From positions 39,840,068 to 39,904,067 of the forward strand of contig CM059566.1 of assembly GCA_030386875.1 (NCBI GenBank): a stretch of DNA of 64,000 nucleotides, in the 5' to 3' direction. This stretch comes from Morinoia aosen. Its lineage: Eukaryota > Arthropoda > Malacostraca > Amphipoda > Talitridae. Position 1 is the first letter of the stretch; every line of letters begins with the position of its first letter. Made by a program: the position numbers and the translations under genes. Under the pieces are notes generated by a model, which worked only from the letters and a program-made list of their open reading frames with translations, made no database searches and was not told the origin of the DNA. Below are positions 57,262 through 64,000 of the stretch, piece by piece.

Positions 57262-57488
57262 ATCTTGGACATTGGTTTTTCAAGTGCCTGATAACTAACG
57301 TCAGGACGCAATGATGGTTACCCCCGGTTAAGCCAGTAACCATTTCCGACACCTGGGTAGAGTGGGGAATTGTGGCTGAGTTCTCCCATTCCCCTTCGGA
57401 GAGAAACACCAGACGTCCCTGCCGGGATTCGAACTGCCGACACCTTCTCGTCAAGGGCGCGTTCTTAACCACTCGGCCACGGTGACCA
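57262..57488 (-). mobile_element. tRNA-derived SINE
   Basis: On the - strand the head reads GTCACCGTGGCCGAGTGGTT. Box A TGGCCGAGTGG is at 57479-57469 and box B GTTCGAATCCC at 57434-57424, spaced as in a tRNA-Ser/Leu type head. The acceptor stem does not pair, so it is a SINE and not a tRNA gene. A ~140-bp unrelated body follows (CACTCTACCCAGGTGTCGG, GGTTACTGGCTTAACC). The 3' end is set where similarity to a body ceases to be guessable, and no tail repeat is clear. Confidence 0.8.
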
Positions 57489-58278
57489 CACAGAATCAAG
57501 GGGTGTTGACAAAATCAACATTAAAGCACTGAAGTGGGTTCTTTGCAGCTTGGCAACACAAGTATAAAAAATATTATACTTAGTAATTGAGACAAGGACT
57601 TCAGGAGGCCACTTTTCCAACTTTAGAAGGCAATAGAGCAGGTGGTGATCAAAGACATCGTTTTTTCGTCGAGTTACGCGGTCGTATTGCACAGTGGAAA
57701 CATGAATCCTGCGCAGTGTGAAGTGCTTTTTAAAACGTGTTAAGCAGCGTGTAGTGGTGTATTACGGTAGAATAGGCAGGGGTGTTTCCATCATAAGTCG
57801 ACAAAGCAGTCTTTCCATTAAAGAAAAGAGCGCACTTTAAACTGGAAGGATTCCCAATTCCCTCGTTTCTGAGGCTCTGCAGCCACTCTGGAGATTATAG
57901 AAAATGAAAAAAATGGGAAGAAAGAGTTAGTGCACTCATTGAGCTTGCACTTTTCAGACTCACTCTCTCACTTCTTAAGATAAAAAATATATTTATAATA
58001 CGATTGCAATGATGGAGCAATCAGCAAAAATGCTTACTTCGTAATTCCCCGTAATTTTGACTCCATTTGAATTTGTTGAATTTGGTGAGTTGCACAAGCT
58101 CGACAGTTCCCCATATCGCTTATACACTTAACAATATCTTTAAGAATAAAAAAAAAACACAGAGAAGAAACATGCCACGTCTTTTGCGACGGCGTAAAGT
58201 GCAATGCAAACCTTACGAGTTAGGTAAAGTACAACATCCTAGCGAATATCGTCCTTGTTAAGTAGCCAGTAAATTCAA
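57489..58278. other. No gene seen
   Basis: Noncoding unique-looking sequence. Confidence 0.4.
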
Positions 58279-58382
58279 GTCTAACTTTTTCGCCGGAGCA
58301 CGCATATTTTTCGCCGCCCAAGCCATTAAATTACATGGGCGGCGAAAAACATGTATGCAGGCGGCAAAAAAGTGAAACTAGG
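58279..58382. other. Compact palindrome, about 43-bp arms
   Basis: The left arm (58279-58320) and right arm (58336-58382) pair with few mismatches around a 15-nt loop. Each arm holds two TTTTTCGCCG-like words separated by GAGCACGCATA/TGCATACATG. Could be a tiny fold-back element or a dyad regulatory site. Confidence 0.7.
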
Positions 58383-59402
58383 ATGGACAAGAGCCGTCAC
58401 CATGACGACGTAAGGCCTGATTTTGCTTTGATGCCATCGTGGTCTTATCCAAAATGAACCGGTTGTTCCGTCCCGACTCAATAGACGCTCCTTTTTCCGG
58501 CTCACTAGAGTTTGTGATCGAATCTAAACCTGTGATTAAAACGAGTTCGAATGCTCGATGTAAACGAAAATGACTTGAATTTTAAAGCACGTCGAAGAAA
58601 GGTGTTGAAAAATTGATGAATTGTTGATTGATGATGATTGATGCAATTGTGATGAATTCGTGCGAGATTTTCAGAGGATGCCTCCTTAAAATAGCTCATA
58701 TGCCTTTATAAAATTTCTTTCAGGAATTTATTTTGAAAGCCTGGAAAAATTATTCCAGAGTATTACTGGTGTAAGGACATTAACATATTAGAAAATTCCT
58801 CTCAGTGAAGAGCGTGAATTAATTTTCCTTCTGCTGTACCGTCACTTTTAGATACATGTCTCATTTCGAAAACCATTACGATAAAAACATTTGTAGTATT
58901 ATTTATTCAACATCGAGATCATAATTTATTATGCTGCTTACGGGTAATAGCTCTTATATTATCATACATTCACCGTTATTTGTAGGATCACGTTTTACTC
59001 CAGGCAGTTTTATGAAGATGTAAATCAGCATAGAAATGAAAACACCGACATCGAAGTCGTCTATGTTCGTCAAGTACTGAATATCTCAGTTCTCCACACA
59101 CTGAGCACGTCTTCCTCGAAAAATGTCAAAGAATTTACACGTAAAAAAAGAGACTAGGTTTGAGTAAAATAATAACTGCTCTTGGTATCTTTCTAGTCGA
59201 ACACGCTTTGCATGTTTTTTTGGGAATTTTTATTTCCGGGAAGAGTTTTTTTTATCGAATCGAGCGCAAAAAACTGACGGCAACTGAACCATACTCAAAA
59301 AAAGCAAAGACTGAGCATCAGTTGACATTGTTGCATTTCCTCGGTTTTTGTTCCTTCAAAACCTTTATTCACAGCCTCTCTATTAGCATGTTAACCACCA
59401 TG
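58383..59402. other. No gene seen
   Basis: Noncoding. An 85-codon frame at 59160 (+) shows no recognised domain. Confidence 0.4.
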
Positions 59403-59620
59403 CATAGGTTTAACTAAAGTTCAATATTCAATTCAGACTTAAAGTCTATTGCAGAGAGGAATTTTGAAAACAGTGAACATTAACTGGAAGGATTGTGCCT
59501 TTATTTAGCTTTGATTATGTATTTATCAAAACTGAGTGTATGATTACTAGTCGGTCAGCAGCATTATGAAAATTCCCTCCGTGCACCACCTGTGGCTCAC
59601 ATGGCGGTTAACGTGCTAAA
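59403..59620 (+). mobile_element. piggyBac-like repeat, full unit
   Basis: Contains all blocks of the family in one piece (AAAGTTCAATATTCAATTC, AATTTTGAAAACAGTGAACA, ACTAGTCGGTCAGCAGCATT, CCCTCCGTGCACCACCTGTG) and a decayed end GCGGTTAACGTGCTAA. It faces the inverted unit at 60123-60331. Confidence 0.6.
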
Positions 59621-59782
59621 CAGGTTTTTCCTGCAGAGACACGGTTCATTTTCCAGCAGGTATTTCCTGGGAACAAGGTCACACCTAGAACAGTAAATAT
59701 CGGGCCCCTGATCAGCTGGACGAGTTGTGCAGACAAGGACATCCCTCCCAATAGCGCATTAAAGTGGAGCAGCTCTCACTTT

Positions 59783-60053
59783 AAGAGCCGCGTTTACACT
59801 AGGGGACATTTCGGCCGTGAGGCGCGACACGTGTATACGAGGCTCACCACTGAGGCTCATATTTGTGTGTTTATACGAAGTTCCCTATTCGCTCTGATCG
59901 AATTCGTAATGCGCGACACTCAAGAGCCTCGTAATTAGCGTGGGGGAATAGGAAACTTCGTATAAACACCCACAAATATGATAATCAGTGGGGAGCCTCG
60001 TATACACGTGTCGCGCCTCACGGCCGAAATGTCCCCTAGTGTAAACGGCTCTT
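59783..60053. mobile_element. Fold-back element, 271 bp, almost entirely palindromic
   Basis: Left arm 59783-59893 and right arm 59944-60053 are reverse complements. The outer 60 bp are nearly perfect (AAGAGCCG, TTTACACTAGGGGACATTTC, GGCCGTGAGGCGCGACACGT), and the inner part matches again (CATATTTGTG, TTTATACGAAGTT, CCTATTC). The loop is about 50 nt. No coding frame. The superfamily is open because no target duplication was found. Confidence 0.85.
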
Positions 60054-60122
60054 TGGTCTCCCATGAAGAGACATTCGTCAAAAATCGACCGGACCGTTGC
60101 GCGTAACAGTCAGGCTCACAAA

Positions 60123-60331
60123 TTAACACTTTGACCGCAACGCAAGCCACCGGTGGTCACAGTAGGGATTTTCATAATCCTTCTGGGAGACCAGTAGTCA
60201 CATACTCAATTTTCATAAATACATACTTAGTTAAATTCAAAGGAATTATCTAGTTAATGTTTGCTATTTTCAAAATTGCGTACTACAATTGACCTCAAAC
60301 TTGGGCTGAATATTGAACTTCAGTTTAACCC
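60123..60331 (-). mobile_element. piggyBac-like repeat, inverted full unit with TTAA end
   Basis: Starts TTAACACTTTGACCGCAACG, then CCACCGGTGG, and aligns in reverse with the whole of 59403-59620 at about 70%. With that copy it encloses the fold-back element. Confidence 0.6.
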
Positions 60332-61349
60332 ATCACGGACAAAGTTTTAAGGAACGGAAGGGAGGGGAAGGTTTGGAATTCCCTTGTTCGAGGGCCACAA
60401 CACGCGGTAAGCAAATTGTGGCGAACCAAGGCTTAAATCTATAATGACTCGCGAGTCAACGATAATTGGATAAATTAACGATGGTTGGACAAGTTAATGA
60501 TGACTGAATATTTTAATAATGATGGGACATTTTAATGAGGATAAATCAGTGACGACTGAACTCATCGATACCGGATGGGCGTTTTGATGATGATTTTGAG
60601 AAGCAATGAAGATTGGACGTTAAAATGACGACAGGTCGTTCAAGATATGATATATGAAAAATTCATCGGTCATAAACGGGTACAATGTAACAAATACAAC
60701 ACAAAAATATACTTAACATTTAACAGTCAACAATGATGGCATAATGAGTCAAATAAGATACAAGGATTTTACAGGTAGACACAAGAAAAACTTGTGTTCA
60801 AGAGTTAAATTAATAAAATAGGAAAAATAAGTGTGAATAAAACAGACTTTCTGCTCCGAGAAGAACAGCTATGTAAGCAGAGTTTCATATCAAGTATTCA
60901 GTTGCTAGCTTTCTAGTTCTGCGATTTGCCCGCAGAACTTCTTCTCCATCCTCAATATTCAAAATTCCAGAGGAAAAAGACACTAATATTAAAAATTCCA
61001 GAGGAAAAAGTCACTACCGTCTTGAAAAAACTTATAATTACAACTGACATATTTTCTCCAAAAATTGAGCTCAAAAGGGGAACGACAATAGGTGAAGGCC
61101 CGGAATTGTAGAACAGTAGTTCTGGCCGTAGTTGTAAAGAATGAGCGATTCCGAACATTTCAACGGAACACGTAAAAATATCATCTAATTCTTCATTGTG
61201 AAATTCCTTTTTTTCAGGTACCATACGAGCACAATTTGAAGAAAGCATGAAATTAGAAGCCGAAACGAGTAGAAATAAATTCCTTTGGGAGAAAATCTTG
61301 GCTCATAAAGCCATCGAAAGCGATTATATTTATGAAAAGATATTCGTCA
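60332..61349. other. No gene seen; decayed tandem repeat
   Basis: 60440-60640 contains degraded ~25-bp units with ACGATAATTGGATAAATTA-like words. A 20-bp near-duplication (AATATTCAAAATTCCAGAGG / AATATTAAAAATTCCAGAGG) is at 60951-61005. Confidence 0.4.
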
Positions 61350-61738
61350 GTATAAGCCTTTCTAATTTCAACCAATGTGTTCCCGAGAGAAGAACGAAGA
61401 AGGCGCCATTTAACATGGAATTAAGGGCACTGATGTTTTGAAGGAAATAGAGATGATTGAGGGCATAATATGAAGTCCATGCATTAGATGTCCCTACACC
61501 CTGTGCATTGAGACAGAAGATGTCTTAACATTTTATGAAAGATATAAGTTGAAAATGAAATAAACAGGTGCTTGAAGAAAAGATTGTAATGAACCGAAAA
61601 AAGATAGTCCTCAACAGAACGAAAAAGATATTCGGTTTCAACCGAAAGAAGTCTTACATAACTTTCAGGTCGGTACCTCATATCTTCCTCTCGGGAATGC
61701 TAATTCTCATAGAGACAATAGTTATATTCCCCTAAAGG
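61350..61738 (-). mobile_element. R365 repeat, diverged near-full copy
   Basis: Recognised by GTGTTCCCGAGAGAAGAACG, GGCGCCATTTAACATGGA, ATGAACCGAAAAAAGAT, TCGGGAATGCTAATTCTCAT and AGACAATAGTTATATTCCCC. The middle is rearranged and longer. Confidence 0.8.
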
Positions 61739-63202
61739 GCCACCGCCAACGATTAGTAAGAAAACTTCCACCTAAATACATGTACACACTCAAAATTAAA
61801 TTAAAAACTAAACTTAGAAATGATGATATGGAAGGAATCATTAAACGACTCCAAAGTTTTTAATGAAAGTTACACAGCTTTTCATTATTGTCAGGTATGT
61901 TTCAGTACGCGCAAAAACACCTGAAACATGACCACGTAGCAGACGCGGGTTAAACTGAAGTTAAATATTAAATTAGATTTTAGTATACAAATGAACCACA
62001 CCTTCAATAGATTTTTATTTTTTATTCAAAAAGTGAAGCAAGTGACCACTGGTGATTCACGCCGCATTGCTAAGATCTTCTCAGCGACCAAAAGTGTGTG
62101 CAGAGATAGCGAACGTGTTAAAACTCAAGTTTGGCTAAAAAACGATAATTTCTGGAAGAAGCAACGCGCGAGGATGGGCGACCTTAGAGTGACACGAACA
62201 TACAAGAAAGCCCGCCAACAAGGCACGCATCAATGAAGATTGCAACGTACACAGGAGAATTTATGGCGTGGACGAGAAGGCCTATCGGCCGCAACTCAGG
62301 AACTCCATTAGCGTTATATCAAAACAGAGATTACAGCATTCTGTGTCCCTGAAGCAACATCGACGTTTCGGCGCAAGTGAGTCTGAAACTGTCCTCGAAC
62401 GTGCTGCTGCCCTTCGAGCCGAACAAAACAAACCCAGAATTTAAGGCAACATCGAAAAAGTGAGCGAACACTGCATGGAAGACGCAGTCGTAACGCAAGA
62501 TGCCCTTTGCGTTTTTCATGCAGTTTTTACGGCAAGAAGTACACACTAACGCTCCTGTTCTGGTCCTGCTGCAAGAATAACAATTACATTTAACAAGACG
62601 TAATTGTCAGGCACGGCGTTTTATCTCGCAATTGAGATGAAGGAAGACAAAGATTTTTGAAATGCAACTATAAATCTTAAGGAACGCGAAACCGATGGGA
62701 TAAAAACAAGGACCGTTTACGAAGAAAATGCGGGCTAAACTAATGATCATAAATTGCTAGGAACCTTCAAACGAATGCGCGAGCCCGAGTCGTTTGTAAC
62801 CATTAGGCGAGTTACTAAGCACCCAAATTTCTAGGCAGAGAGAGACGTACGGGGGTATTTTCCGCTCAAAAATGCAGGTCCAACAGGGAAAAATTCAGGA
62901 GCCGCAGCCGTAAGGTGTGCGCTCGCTGCAGACAGATTCATTTGTCATCATGGAAAATCCACTGAGTTTGCTACCCGCCTGTCGCGCATCTCTTGGCAAA
63001 AGCGTGACCTTCTCTACAGAGGAAGTGTTGTTTGAGTGGTCGAGGTTCCCAAAACAAAAACATGGACATTAAAATTGTGCAGTGTTAGTTTTATGTTCGG
63101 TGCTGGAAAATATGGCCCAGAGCAACTTGGTAGCATCTATGCAGTATATCGGAAGCACGTTAAAATGGCCTCACAATAGAGAGGGATACGGGGAATGAGA
63201 GA
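61739..63202. other. No gene seen
   Basis: Noncoding. 62610-62870 is repeat-free and GC-balanced. An 81-codon Lys/Arg-rich frame at 61991 (+) has no domain. Confidence 0.4.
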
Positions 63203-63518
63203 CTAGATTAGATAAGTTAGTTAGAGTCTCCCTGACAGCAACAAAGGAGTTTTAAAGAGAGGCAGAAGGAAGGCACCGTTTAATATAGACCTATGGGACT
63301 GTGAAATCTACGCACAATGTGCATAGATACAATAAATTGAGAAGAGAAGAAAGTTCACAAAACATGATAAATGATGAAGCAAAAAGTAGTTGGCACAGAA
63401 GAACGGGACAGCAGTGAACTGAAAAAGATGGTCCAGAACAAAAAAAAAAAAGAAAAATAACCATTTCAATACAAGGAGGGCCTAACTATTCTTTAGCTCA
63501 ATAGCTCACTTATTTTAT
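63203..63518 (-). mobile_element. R365 repeat, head end missing
   Basis: From GATAAGTTAGTTAGAGTCTC through GGACAGCAGTGAACTGAAAA to CTATTCTTTAGCTCAATAGC. The GC-rich head is absent. Confidence 0.8.
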
Positions 63519-63865
63519 GTAAAAAATAGTGAACTATCTCGCGTCGAAGAAATAATTTAATCATTGCATTTATTATTCATTAACAGTATTAATCCTAATA
63601 TAATCATTAATCATTGACGAAAAAAAATTTAAAGAATCATTGCATTAAGCAATGACGTACAGCGATGCCCATCACGAAGTGAAAATAAAAGACTAAATAA
63701 CCCACTCTTTACGCTAGTTTCAAGTAAAAATAAGATCATACAATGAATTAAGTCAGCAACATTGCCGTAGAGTGCACACGCGTCGTACACAAGCACACAC
63801 AATAATCCAACGAGAAGTTATGGCGGATATTGCAAAATTTACGTTAATAACAACAAAATAACTCA

Positions 63866-63867
<2 letters not shown>

Positions 63868-63913
<46 letters not shown>

Positions 63914-64000
63914 GGAAAGTTTTAGCATCCCTAAACCACGACAAAGATGTTCCAAAAGAGGAAACAGGATGGCACCATTTAGTATGGAGTTGAGGGAACG
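63868..64000 (-). mobile_element. R365 repeat at window edge, with (AAT)n tail
   Basis: ATT repeat (63868-63911), then AAAGTTTTAGCATCCCTAAA, ACAAAGATGTTCCAAAAGAG and CACCATTTAGTATGGAGTTG up to the last base. Same tail variant as 19275-19655. Confidence 0.82.

Noticed and set aside
57405-57488. tRNA gene on the - strand
   Set aside because: Box A and box B are good, but acceptor and other stems do not pair and a SINE body follows.

Overview
The window is from a eukaryote with a large, repeat-rich genome, most likely an arthropod. The evidence is a CR1/Jockey-type LINE, hAT and mariner relics, a tRNA-derived SINE, GT-AG splice signals and one exon of a glypican gene. Dense minisatellites and a dally-type glypican fit a large-genome insect, possibly a polyneopteran such as a stick insect, but that placement is a weak inference. 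There are no operons, ribosome binding sites or prokaryotic genes.

Layout. 1-5.9 kb is a nearly full non-LTR retrotransposon on the + strand: the end of ORF1, an ATGA junction, and an ORF2 with an OTU-like protease domain, an AP-type endonuclease and a reverse transcriptase. ORF2 carries one stop and two frameshifts. A 2.1-kb 3'UTR follows, with a 290-bp tandem repeat and a TTTC tail. From 6 to 38 kb and 39 to 64 kb the sequence is noncoding. It is filled by at least 17 copies of one ~365-bp retroposed family (called R365 here), all in the same orientation, by more than 20 unrelated minisatellites, and by small DNA transposons (two hAT-type MITEs with 8-bp target duplications, a fold-back element, piggyBac-like TTAA-ended repeats, mariner remnants).

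The only well-supported host coding sequence is a 686-bp glypican exon on the - strand (38352-39037) with clean splice sites and seven cysteines of the family. It most resembles the dally/GPC3/GPC5 branch of cell-surface heparan-sulfate proteoglycans. No other exon of that gene was recognised, so much of the window may be intron. Two arrays of the same 17-bp minisatellite family lie on either side of the exon.

Most long open frames here come from minisatellites whose unit has no stop codon. They are listed as repeats, not genes. The observations most worth a second look are the one-strand R365 family with its conserved hairpins, the OTU-bearing LINE, the paired 17-bp arrays around the glypican exon, and several unclassified palindromic elements.
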